Assembly: GCF_000478275.1 (NCBI RefSeq)
Contig: NZ_ASJB01000044.1
Coordinates: 99,228-163,227 of the forward strand
Source of the DNA: Amycolatopsis orientalis DSM 40040 = KCTC 9412
GTDB lineage: Bacteria; Actinomycetota; Actinomycetes; Mycobacteriales; Pseudonocardiaceae
Reading direction: 5' to 3'
Length of the DNA: 64,000 nt
Under the pieces are notes generated by a model that did no database searches, was not told the DNA's origin, and worked only from the letters and a program-made list of their open reading frames with translations. Of this stretch, positions 1 to 7,748 are shown one piece after another; the stretch's first letter is position 1; each line of letters begins with the position of its first letter. Position numbers and translations under genes: made by a program.

Positions 1-2475
1 ACCTCAGAAGAAGAACTGGTGCGCACAGCAGCGTTGACGGCCGGTCGAAACGTTGGTCACGCCGTACTGCAGGAGGCGCTCGAAGTTCTCACCGAGCGCG
101 GAGTGCTCGTCCAAAGTGGAGCGGGCGTCGGGTTCTTCCACCAGACGATGTTCGAGTTCGCGGCGGCGCAGGGTCTGCTGGACCGCCACGACCCGGCGGA
201 CCTCGGCGTGCTCGCCGAGCGCACCTCCAGGCACGGAGGCGATCTGTTCGTCGGGGCCGTGCTCGAACAGGTGCTGGTGCTCTGCGGCTCCCAGCCGCTG
301 CTGCACGCTGCTGCTCGCCAAGCGGTGCACACCCTACTGCAGGCGGACAGCCAGGCGGTGCAGGCGATCGGAGCTGTTGCCTGGGCACATCACCCCGAGC
401 TGCTCGGAGATCCCGTGGCCGCTTTGCGCAAGGCCGGTCCATCGGCGTTGCAACGAGCGATCGCCAAAATGCCCTCTATCGCCGGCAAGAAGTCCGCCGA
501 CATCGTCGACCAGTTGATGATTTGCTGGCAGGCCAACGAACAACCGGACAACCGCACCGCCGTGCTGCGGTCTCTTACCAGACTCGCGCTCCGTACGCCA
601 GAGCAAGTGAGCGAGGCTCTGCACGACCTCGACCTTGACCAGGCCGTACGGGACTCCGACTCGGCCGAGCTGCGTTCGGCCGTTCTCGATGTCCTGCTCA
701 CGACGACACCGCACACCGCCAAGTTGTTGCGGTCCACCGCTCTGCTGATGCTCGAGCAGTCCAGTGAGCCCGTTCCGCACGAGCTGACCTTCTTCGCGGA
801 CAACTGGTCGATCCTCGGCGAGCCGGGGCTGTTGAAGCGCATCATCGATGCTTTCGTTGGCGCTGGGGGAGATGTCCGCCGCGCACAACCGGCCTTCGCC
901 CAGCTGAACGCCGCCGAGTGGCAGCGCAACGATTCCTGGAACGACAGCGAGAACTGGGCGGCCTTTCTCCACAGGATCCGCGTGAATGACCCCCAGAAGG
1001 AGATCGGCAGCCGCACCCTGCACCTGAGGGCCATCGAGCGTTTCACCCTTCAGCTTGACGACGAGCGTGCGAGTGTCGCTGTCGACTGCCTGCTCGACTG
1101 GCCAGGTGACGAACTGCGTGAGTTCGTAGGAACGACCGTGTTGCCCAACATCCTGCGCTCGAGCTCGCGCGCCTCGGACGTCCTTGTGACAGCGGCCAGA
1201 ACGTCCCTCAAACAGCTCAGGGAGTTCGACGGCGGCCATACCCGCACGAAACTCCTACTCGACGCGCTCGCTCAAGCGGACCTGCCTCGCGGACTGTTGT
1301 ACGACGTGCTGCCGTTGCGCGTCCCCGCCTGGGACAGCCACGACCTGCTGCTACGCCTCGCGCCGCTCGCCGCTGACCACGGCCATCCAACGGCGCAACG
1401 GTTTGTTGAACAGATACGCAGGGGAGAGCGGACACTGTCGGCCGAGGAACTTGACACGTTCTTCTCCACGCGTGCCGTGCACATGGTGAAGACCGACGCC
1501 GTCTTTGACGCGGTCTTCACCATCGCGCTCGCGTCCGGCCGGATCGAAGACGTAACGAAGACGGTGCGATCGTACGGGCGACACAAGGAACAGGTCCGCC
1601 GCCACACCTCCGAACTGCTACGGCACTTCCGCACGTTCATGGCCGGCAGCGATGAACAACAGGCCGTAGGTGTACGGTTCCTCGCCGATCTCATGCTGTA
1701 CATCGACTTCGGCACACCGTGGCCCGAGCTACGCGGCATTCTCGACCAGGTGCACGAGCCCGTGTTGCTCGCCGAGCTCATCACCTCGTTGTGGCACCAG
1801 ACTCCGATCGGGGATGTCACCGATCGGCTCGACTGGCTCAGTCGATTCGTCGAGGTCAGACCAGGTGCTGAGACACCGGTGGTTAAGCCGCGCAGTGGCG
1901 ACGTGGACACCGCCGTCGCGGGAGCCGCTGCAACGGCGATGGTCCACCTGCTCATCCGGAGTGAGTCGCCGTGGGCCGAGCACTGGCCTGTGATCCGCAC
2001 TCTTGGGCTCCATCAGCTCGACCAGCCCGGAGTGCACGTCGACGGCCCCAACTTCGCGATCATCTGCGACTACCTGGCACGGCTCGCTGTGCGCGAACCG
2101 GACCTCGCCCGGCGGCGCCTGCTCGACTACTTCAAGGAGTTGGCCGGGGGCACCTTCTTCGGCATCCAAAAAGAGCTATGGCGACGCGGGCTGCGCAACG
2201 CTCTGCTGCATTTATGCGCTTTGGGAGCTCCCAGAGATGTGCGCACTCTCGTCCAGTTGTGCGAACGGCTCGATGAGACCGTCGCCGAGGTGATCACCGA
2301 GGCCGCTGCGGAGTGGAACTACGCGGAGGCACGCGCACCATTGCGGGCGTTGAGTCGGTCCGAGCAGAGACCACAGTTGCGGGCGCATCTACTGGCCCTG
2401 CTGCGAGATCGCGACCGCAGTTACGGCACGCAGCAGTTCCAAGAGATCCTGTCGCCAGGCGCTCGAATCGGGTGA
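1..2475 (+). CDS. C-terminal part of a large STAND/NACHT-like NTPase or HEAT-rich protein (5' end outside window)
   Basis: The frame is open from the first base (residues TSEEELVR precede the first internal GTG at 19), so the true start lies upstream. About 825 residues are visible. Near the N-terminus, 'FFHQTMFEFAAAQGLL' resembles the winged-helix segment (F-H-x-x-F-x-E-(F/Y)-x-A-A) that follows NACHT/STAND NTPase modules. The rest is alpha-helical, Leu/Ala/Arg-rich and looks like HEAT-type repeats, with no signal peptide or membrane segment. In that protein class such repeats form the sensor part of signalling or anti-phage proteins; the NTPase part would be in the missing sequence. This assignment is inferred from composition and one motif, and another large helical repeat protein is possible. 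Confidence 0.5.
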   Translation, partial: TSEEELVRTAALTAGRNVGHAVLQEALEVLTERGVLVQSGAGVGFFHQTMFEFAAAQGLLDRHDPADLGVLAERTSRHGGDLFVGAVLEQVLVLCGSQPLLHAAARQAVHTLLQADSQAVQAIGAVAWAHHPELLGDPVAALRKAGPSALQRAIAKMPSIAGKKSADIVDQLMICWQANEQPDNRTAVLRSLTRLALRTPEQVSEALHDLDLDQAVRDSDSAELRSAVLDVLLTTTPHTAKLLRSTALLMLEQSSEPVPHELTFFADNWSILGEPGLLKRIIDAFVGAGGDVRRAQPAFAQLNAAEWQRNDSWNDSENWAAFLHRIRVNDPQKEIGSRTLHLRAIERFTLQLDDERASVAVDCLLDWPGDELREFVGTTVLPNILRSSSRASDVLVTAARTSLKQLREFDGGHTRTKLLLDALAQADLPRGLLYDVLPLRVPAWDSHDLLLRLAPLAADHGHPTAQRFVEQIRRGERTLSAEELDTFFSTRAVHMVKTDAVFDAVFTIALASGRIEDVTKTVRSYGRHKEQVRRHTSELLRHFRTFMAGSDEQQAVGVRFLADLMLYIDFGTPWPELRGILDQVHEPVLLAELITSLWHQTPIGDVTDRLDWLSRFVEVRPGAETPVVKPRSGDVDTAVAGAAATAMVHLLIRSESPWAEHWPVIRTLGLHQLDQPGVHVDGPNFAIICDYLARLAVREPDLARRRLLDYFKELAGGTFFGIQKELWRRGLRNALLHLCALGAPRDVRTLVQLCERLDETVAEVITEAAAEWNYAEARAPLRALSRSEQRPQLRAHLLALLRDRDRSYGTQQFQEILSPGARIG

Positions 2476-2654
2476 ACGCTCCGTCAGCCCCGAAGCCACG
2501 ATCCGGTCGTGGCGCCCGTCTCGGCGTCCGCAGTGACGACAAGCCTCTGGACAGCGACTCCGTGGAGTGCGACCGCGATGCCCCTTTGCCCGACTTCCCT
2601 TGACTGATTCCAGCGTGTCCGCACCTCACCATCGTTCCCTTGGGCACGGCACCA

Positions 2655-2807
2655 GTGTCGCTGATCGTCTGCAAAGCCGATGCTCAAACGCTCTGCCCGA
2701 TCTGCGGCGGTCGGCTGCCGGCACGGCAGACGCTCTACCTCGGCCGACACGGTGGTGGGCACCCAACGTCCCGGCCGTCTCCCGCCACACGGGAAGATGG
2801 GGCATGA
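2655..2807 (+). CDS. 50-aa zinc-ribbon-like micro-protein, translationally coupled to the AlbA_2 gene
   Basis: A GTG-started frame encodes about 50 residues with an internal CPICGGRLPARQTLYLGRH segment. The CxxCG knuckle followed by basic and His residues resembles half of a zinc ribbon. Its TGA overlaps the ATG of the next gene in an ATGA arrangement (2804-2807), which favours it being real and places both genes on one transcript. The frame is open back to a stop at 2601-2603, so TTG at 2640 is an alternative start. No strong ribosome binding site is visible. I do not recognise a named family. Confidence 0.45.
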   Translation: MSLIVCKADAQTLCPICGGRLPARQTLYLGRHGGGHPTSRPSPATREDGA

Positions 2808-4663
2808 CGGTTTCCGGCCTGGAACGGGCACGGCAGGCTCTGCGTCGGGGTGACGTCGATGCTTTGCTCGGCGAGCGGGAATGTGCGTGGCTCGATGTGA
2901 AGGACGGTGTCTACCGTCTGGACCAGCCCAAAGGGGCCGACGAGCTGGCCAAGGACGTGACGGCATTCGCGAATACCCCGCATGGCGGCCTGCTGGTGGT
3001 GGGCTTCGCCGCCCGAAAGGAACACGGCGAGGAGATCATCGAGGTTCTCAACCCGGTTCCTCGCAGGCTCGTCAATTTCGATCAGTACCGCCAGGTCATC
3101 GCCGCTCGTGTGCTGCCCGCCCTGCGTGATGTGACGGTCGAGTGGATTGACTGCGGCAACGACGCCGGTGTTCTGGTCATCGACATTCCGGCCCAGCCGC
3201 GCTCGAGCCAGCTGTTCGCCGTTCCCGCTCCGGCGGGAACGGCTGAGGTGGGCAAGATCGCCGTCGCCGTCCCGGTGCGGGACGGCGACGGGACTCGCTG
3301 GCTGCGACCGCACGAAATCCGGCACTTCATCGGTCTGGGCTACGCCAATTCCGGCGACGGGGACGACAAGCTGGCAGCCCTTCTCGCGGCCATCCAAGCT
3401 CCGCGCGACGAGCAGCCGAAGTACGTAGTCGGTGGCACCGACCCCCGCTGGAGCGGAGTGCTCCGGAAGGCCGTCAGCGACCTCGCCGAGATGCGTTTTG
3501 TGCTGGGCGATCCCATCTCCGATGCCGACTCGATCGGCCCGGGCGTGGCGCAGCACTTCCGAGAGCCAGGACAGCAAGCCGGTTGGGTTTTGTGCGCTCA
3601 ACCCCGGTACCGGCCGGTTGCGGTCGCCGAGGAGATCTGGCAGGCGTTGCGTGAGCAGGGAAGCGGTGCTCCGGACAGCGACGCGCTGGGTGCGCTCGGG
3701 TTTCCGTCAGGAGTTTCGGCGTTCGTGCGCATCGTGGGTCGGGATGCTCAGACGGTGCGGTTGTCCGGCGGTCGCTGGGGCCGCGGTCGGCTGCTGCGCT
3801 GGCCCGACCCACGTGGGCGTGACTGGCGGTGGGAACCTCACCCGACGCCCAGCGCGATGACGTCGGCTGCGACGCGTTCCTGGACCGGTTCGCTGAATCC
3901 GCCGCAGCTGCGGGCGCGGGTACTGGCGATCCTGCCCTTCGCCGACGCTGGCGACGCCAAGCTCACCCCGAGCGCCCTGGACGAGACGCTGCCGCTGATG
4001 CCGTCCAGCGCACTGGGGAGGTTCACCACGATGCTGTCGTCCCGCCGCGGCGGGAACTTGGCCCCGAGCGCATGGGTCCCGGGTGCCCACGGCAACGCCA
4101 GCGACCGGCTGAGCCAGATCAGCTCGATCACTGCCCCGGACGGGGAGCCCGCGTTGTCCGCCGAAGTGATGATGACGCTGCCGCTGGAGTCGCACGGATC
4201 CGCGGTCATCACGTGCGCCGAGGTCCGCGTCGAGAACTTCGATGCTTGGTCCAAGGCCTTGAATGATCCGGTGACGGATCTGCGCTGGTCGGTGGACGAG
4301 CTCGTCGAGTTCATGGGGGCGGCCTGGGTCACTGCGGCCGAGATGCTGCCCCAGCTGATCGAAGCTGTTGGACCCGAGCTGATGACTCCAAGCTTCTGGG
4401 GCGGGGTCCCGCGGATGGAACTGTCGATCAGCGCCGAGTCGCCGCATAGCCACGAGCCTGGTCGGCAACTGCTGCTGGCCGACGTCCTCGACCTGGACCC
4501 TTTGGGGCACAGTGATCGCCGTGACCAGTTGACCGAGCTGTTCGTCTCGGTGCCCTCGGCGCCGGGGCTGAATCCGGATTCGCGGCGTCGCCTGATCCGG
4601 TCGGTGTTGGTGGCGATGGCGCGCAGCTACGGCTTCATGCACGTTCAGGAAAATGTCTTCTGA
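2804..4663 (+). CDS. AlbA_2 (Schlafen-type) putative DNA-binding protein
   Basis: The protein has about 619 residues from ATG 2804; the same frame runs back to 2567, but that extension has junk-like composition and the ATGA overlap with the upstream micro-gene fixes 2804. Residues about 20-150 match the AlbA_2/Schlafen domain: 'ERECAWLDVKDGVYRL' (E-x-x-x-L-D-x-K), then 'ELAKDVTAFANTPHGGLLVVGF', the usual conserved A-N-x-x-x-G-G-x-L-x-x-G stretch. The C-terminal about 450 residues contain no family I know. AlbA_2 proteins act as transcription regulators or as parts of defence loci. The preceding large helical protein suggests an accessory or defence neighbourhood, but the function is not established. 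Confidence 0.7.
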   Translation: MTVSGLERARQALRRGDVDALLGERECAWLDVKDGVYRLDQPKGADELAKDVTAFANTPHGGLLVVGFAARKEHGEEIIEVLNPVPRRLVNFDQYRQVIAARVLPALRDVTVEWIDCGNDAGVLVIDIPAQPRSSQLFAVPAPAGTAEVGKIAVAVPVRDGDGTRWLRPHEIRHFIGLGYANSGDGDDKLAALLAAIQAPRDEQPKYVVGGTDPRWSGVLRKAVSDLAEMRFVLGDPISDADSIGPGVAQHFREPGQQAGWVLCAQPRYRPVAVAEEIWQALREQGSGAPDSDALGALGFPSGVSAFVRIVGRDAQTVRLSGGRWGRGRLLRWPDPRGRDWRWEPHPTPSAMTSAATRSWTGSLNPPQLRARVLAILPFADAGDAKLTPSALDETLPLMPSSALGRFTTMLSSRRGGNLAPSAWVPGAHGNASDRLSQISSITAPDGEPALSAEVMMTLPLESHGSAVITCAEVRVENFDAWSKALNDPVTDLRWSVDELVEFMGAAWVTAAEMLPQLIEAVGPELMTPSFWGGVPRMELSISAESPHSHEPGRQLLLADVLDLDPLGHSDRRDQLTELFVSVPSAPGLNPDSRRRLIRSVLVAMARSYGFMHVQENVF

Positions 4664-4830
4664 GTGGCGATCTTGATCGAGTCATGGGCCCGCAGTTCGG
4701 CGATCGCCCGGTGCGGCCGCGCCGACGGCTGATTCGACACGATCGCGTGCAGGTCTTCGTCGAGTCGGCTCCGGCTCTCGCACATGCGGATGCGCGGCCT
4801 CGGCGTTCGTGCCGCCGAGTTCTGCGCTCG

Positions 4831-5574
4831 TCACGGCTCGGAGAGGTCGAGGACGAGGATCAGGCGCGCTCTGCTGCGTGATGATGGCTGTCGGGTGTGG
4901 GAGTGTTTCGATGGCGGGGCAGGTTCGCTGGTGATGACTTGCAGGGTCGGCGGGCTGCTTTCGGCAGGTTCGCGTTCGGGCCTGGGCTCCCAGTGGGGGT
5001 CGAGTTCATGCCAGAGCCGGGGCCAGTCGATCTCGGGGAAGTGGCGGGCGAGTGCGCCGCCGGTGTTCGCGTAGGGCTGGGGCACGATCTCGGGTCTGCC
5101 GCGCGCGTGTTCCGCAATGTATGTCGTCCACCAGTCGGTGTGACGTGTGCAGGCCTCGCACCACTGCCGTTGGCCGGTTGTCCAGTCGGTGAGCAGGGTG
5201 CTTCGGCTTGAGCTGCGATCGCATCGTCCTTTCCGGGGCATCGGCGCCTGGCAGACTCGCTTGGCGGCTGGGGGTTGGTAGCGGCGGATGTCCTTGCGTA
5301 GTAGCTCCCGGATCGGGTCGAGGCGTCGCTCGGCGTACCAGGCGGTCAAGTCCTGGTCGCTCCTTCCAGGCGCTGTCACCGGGCCGCCTGACGTGCGCTG
5401 TGGTCCGAGCGCCAGGTCCTGGATGGCTCCCAGTGTCACTTGGTCGTGCATGCCGCCGTCGAGGATCGTGGCGATCGCCGCGCCGGTGCCGAAAAGTGCA
5501 CCCGTCACGCGTGGATCGGCCGCGAGGCGCTGAACTCGCTGGGCAAGTGCGAGATCCTGTTCGCGTGTGGTCAT
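4831..5574 (-). CDS. Hypothetical Cys-containing mobile-element protein
   Basis: This 247-aa protein starts at an ATG overlapping the stop of the upstream gene (ATGA at 5571-5574), so the pair is translationally coupled. Residues about 110-160 contain four cysteines (VCQAP..GRCDR..QWCEACTRH), a likely zinc-binding knuckle, preceded by a helical N-terminal region. The C-terminus is Pro/Ser/Arg-rich and disordered. The frame continues upstream for another 178 codons, but that stretch overlaps the neighbour and looks artefactual. The pairing with a core-binding-domain protein suggests a role in recombination or DNA binding, which is inference. Confidence 0.55.
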   Translation of the reverse strand: MTTREQDLALAQRVQRLAADPRVTGALFGTGAAIATILDGGMHDQVTLGAIQDLALGPQRTSGGPVTAPGRSDQDLTAWYAERRLDPIRELLRKDIRRYQPPAAKRVCQAPMPRKGRCDRSSSRSTLLTDWTTGQRQWCEACTRHTDWWTTYIAEHARGRPEIVPQPYANTGGALARHFPEIDWPRLWHELDPHWEPRPEREPAESSPPTLQVITSEPAPPSKHSHTRQPSSRSRARLILVLDLSEP

Positions 5575-6038
5575 GGCCGCTCGCTGCCGACGTCGTGTGG
5601 GCGCGGGATCGTGGCGCGGCGTGGTCGTGGTGATCGTCGTCCGGTGACGCGCCAGGCCGGCGGGTGGGTTCGGTTGAAGGTGTCGGCGAAGCCGCGGAGG
5701 GCTTGTTTGGCGGCGCGATCGTCGGGCGCCTGGCCCGTGCTGCGTTCGGCCCAGTAGACCAGCGCGTTGATGGTCTGGCGGATGGTGTCGGGCCGGTACT
5801 TGGGGTATGTGTCGGTGTCCTGGTCGGTCGTGTCGTCCCAGCGGGCGATCTGGTCGTCGACGTACTCGAGGACCTTGGCGGCCGTGATCGCGTTCGTGCC
5901 GGTCTGGTAGCCGCGAAGGTGGCACCAGTGCTGGTAGTGCGCGAGGCGCGCGCGGTAGCAGCTGAGCGTCTTGTCGGAGTACCGACGCAGCATCGACGGG
6001 CGAAGTTCCATCTCGGAACGCGAAGACCTGGACACCAC
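5571..6038 (-). CDS. Stand-alone integrase core-binding (SAM-like) domain protein
   Basis: Up to 155 aa; the likely start is ATG at 6011, the second candidate being GTG at 6038. The 'SMLRRYSDKTLSCYRARLAHYQHWCHLRGY...ALVYWAERSTG' region resembles the N-terminal SAM-like core-binding domain of phage-type tyrosine recombinases. No catalytic domain follows: the frame ends after a basic tail, and no R...HxxR...Y signature occurs in the overlapping downstream gene. It is either a truncated integrase or a stand-alone DNA-binding accessory protein. The ATGA coupling with the next gene argues for a maintained pair rather than random decay. Confidence 0.5.
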   Translation of the reverse strand: MVSRSSRSEMELRPSMLRRYSDKTLSCYRARLAHYQHWCHLRGYQTGTNAITAAKVLEYVDDQIARWDDTTDQDTDTYPKYRPDTIRQTINALVYWAERSTGQAPDDRAAKQALRGFADTFNRTHPPAWRVTGRRSPRPRRATIPRPHDVGSERP

Positions 6039-6613
6039 TCCAGAATGCCATTAACCCGGTTTCATCGACCGCACGAACCCCTGTTTCACATCTGCGAGCG
6101 CAGCGCACTGACGATCCGATTCGCGGTCACCACAAAATGTGGGGGATACCCGCCGGTATCACCCACGCCGCCCTGCCAGTGCGCGCCGGCGACGGGACTC
6201 TCACTGCAGGTCCATGGCCCTGCCAGCCCAGCATGACACTACTGTCAGTAATCGACGGTAAGTGCGGCTGTCGACGCGAGAACCACATTAGCACCATACA
6301 CTTTTCCTCGATAAAGCGAATATGGCGGTCAATGCAATATCCGCATTAGAACCACACACTTTCCTTCATGAGCAGAATTCGTGGCGCCGAGTCGCGGAAA
6401 CCCTTCGATGCGCCTTATGGCCTCGGGTGATGAACGCGCCGAGAAACGGGTCGGATATGCCTGGGCGGCATGCCGTCGAGTGACTCAACCTGGTGCGACC
6501 TCCAGGCCGCCTGACTGTCCATTGTGGATCTGCTGGGCCTTTTCTGGGCCTTTTGCGGTCCGGTCGCAACCGGTAGCAACCGGTCCTGATCAGCACAAAC
6601 AGCCCGCACGGCG
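6039..6613. other. Non-coding stretch with short repeats and AT-rich tracts
   Basis: No convincing gene. Visible structure: a GATACC-CGCC-GGTATC inverted repeat (6145-6160); an AT-richer tract (about 6280-6375) with two related blocks beginning GAACCACA and ending in ACTTT; and, at about 6536-6590, tandem TGGGCCTTTT and GCAACCGGT duplications. It could hold the promoter of the minus-strand pair ending at 4831, but I see no clear consensus. Confidence 0.4.
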
Positions 6614-6656
6614 GAGGGGGCGTTCAAAGCTCGGACATGAGCCTGAACGCCCCCTC
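6614..6656 (-). terminator. Hairpin terminator downstream of the 6683-7105 gene
   Basis: Inverted repeat GAGGGGGCGTTCA / TGAACGCCCCCTC with a perfect 13-bp stem and 17-nt loop. It lies 27 bp past the stop of the minus-strand gene. There is no long T-run, as is usual for actinobacterial terminators. Confidence 0.6.
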
Positions 6657-6682
6657 GGGGACCTACCTGGCGGGTTGGCCGG

Positions 6683-7105
6683 TTAGGGCTGCGGGGGCTG
6701 GTCGCGCCACCAGCGCTGGCCGGCTTCGGGCAGGGTGGAGATCGGGTCGTAGTAGGGGTAGCGCTGCTGCAGCGCCTCGTCGGCGTTGGCCACGTTTTCC
6801 CTGTCTACGCTGGTCAGGTAGTTCTTGGTCCAGTAGGAGATCCCGAGTTCGCGGTCGTATTCGGCGAGCTGGTGCACCCAGCGCTTCCCGACGTAGGGGA
6901 CGTCGCAGACGATCCGCGGCGTCGCGTAACCCGGCAGATACCCCATGATCGCGTGCTGCAGTTCCTGTGCCTCGTGCACGGAAACCCGCCAGTGCTCGGC
7001 GTTCGGGATCATGTCGCACATGGAAAAGTCTGGCCTGCCGACGACTTCCACGGCAACTCCCCAAGTCAAGAATTGGCAAGCATGACCTAGTTGGAGCGTG
7101 GTCAT
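6683..7105 (-). CDS. Hypothetical soluble protein, 140 aa
   Basis: Start chosen at ATG 7105 (MTTLQLGHA); the longer frame to 7246 has a low-complexity N-terminus. The protein is acidic to neutral, rich in Trp/Tyr, and has no signal or membrane segment: 'HWRVSVHEAQELQHAIMGYLPGYATPRIVCDVPYVGKRWVHQLAEYDRELG' (whole span about residues 30-80). It ends in a Pro/Trp-rich tail. I do not recognise the family. It stands alone, followed by a strong hairpin. Confidence 0.5.
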   Translation of the reverse strand: MTTLQLGHACQFLTWGVAVEVVGRPDFSMCDMIPNAEHWRVSVHEAQELQHAIMGYLPGYATPRIVCDVPYVGKRWVHQLAEYDRELGISYWTKNYLTSVDRENVANADEALQQRYPYYDPISTLPEAGQRWWRDQPPQP

Positions 7106-7748
7106 CAGCTCGCCGGTCGAGTGTCGCGTAGGTGGAGCAGCTACCGATGCGACTCCAGTCATCGACATGGGTGATGGCATAGGTCCAGGACGAGCGTCCG
7201 CAGAAGGGTCGACGAGCCAGAGGGGTGCTGCGGGGCGCCGCAGCAACTGGGGAGGCCTTCGAACGGTTCAAGAAAGATGTTCGAGAGCCAGCCGCATCTG
7301 CTTGCGCTCACCGGCCCGGACGCGCCCGCGTCGCTGCACGTCAAGCTGATGAACCCCGAACGCAGCCAGGTGATCATCCAGGGGCGCACCTGGCTCTTCG
7401 TGGCTGAATGGCTCGCTATGACGACCAGCACCACGCCGCCAGTCGTGACGCCACTCGCGAGGTGTACGTAAACCCTCCGACCCTAGCTGCATTCCATGAT
7501 GATTGCGGTGCACTGTGTGATCGCTTGATGAGCTTCCGGGTCTGCAGCTGGCAGCGGGCGCCTGGAACTAGAAATGTTGGCTAGCGGCCTGCGATCGCCT
7601 ACGTAACCATCTGTAGTCAGTCTGATACTTCTGAGTGAACCTGACCTGCGAAGAGCGACCTCTTTCCGGTTCCCACCTACCGTAGCTGTCGGGATGCTCG
7701 CTGTGGTGGCGGTATGGGGGCCGCTGCTGTGAGGGTGCGGGGGAGGGA
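7106..7748. other. Intergenic region, no confident gene
   Basis: Short frames occur on both strands but none is supported by a clear ribosome site and composition. One 64-codon plus-strand frame (7277-7471, starting MFESQPHLLAL) has an AAGAAAG just before its ATG and could be a small gene or remnant. The last 100 bp should hold the promoter of the 7749 gene. Confidence 0.35.

Noticed and set aside
2567..2803. N-terminal extension of the AlbA_2 protein
   Set aside because: The ATGA overlap with the 2655-2807 frame and the sudden change to junk-like composition favour ATG 2804.
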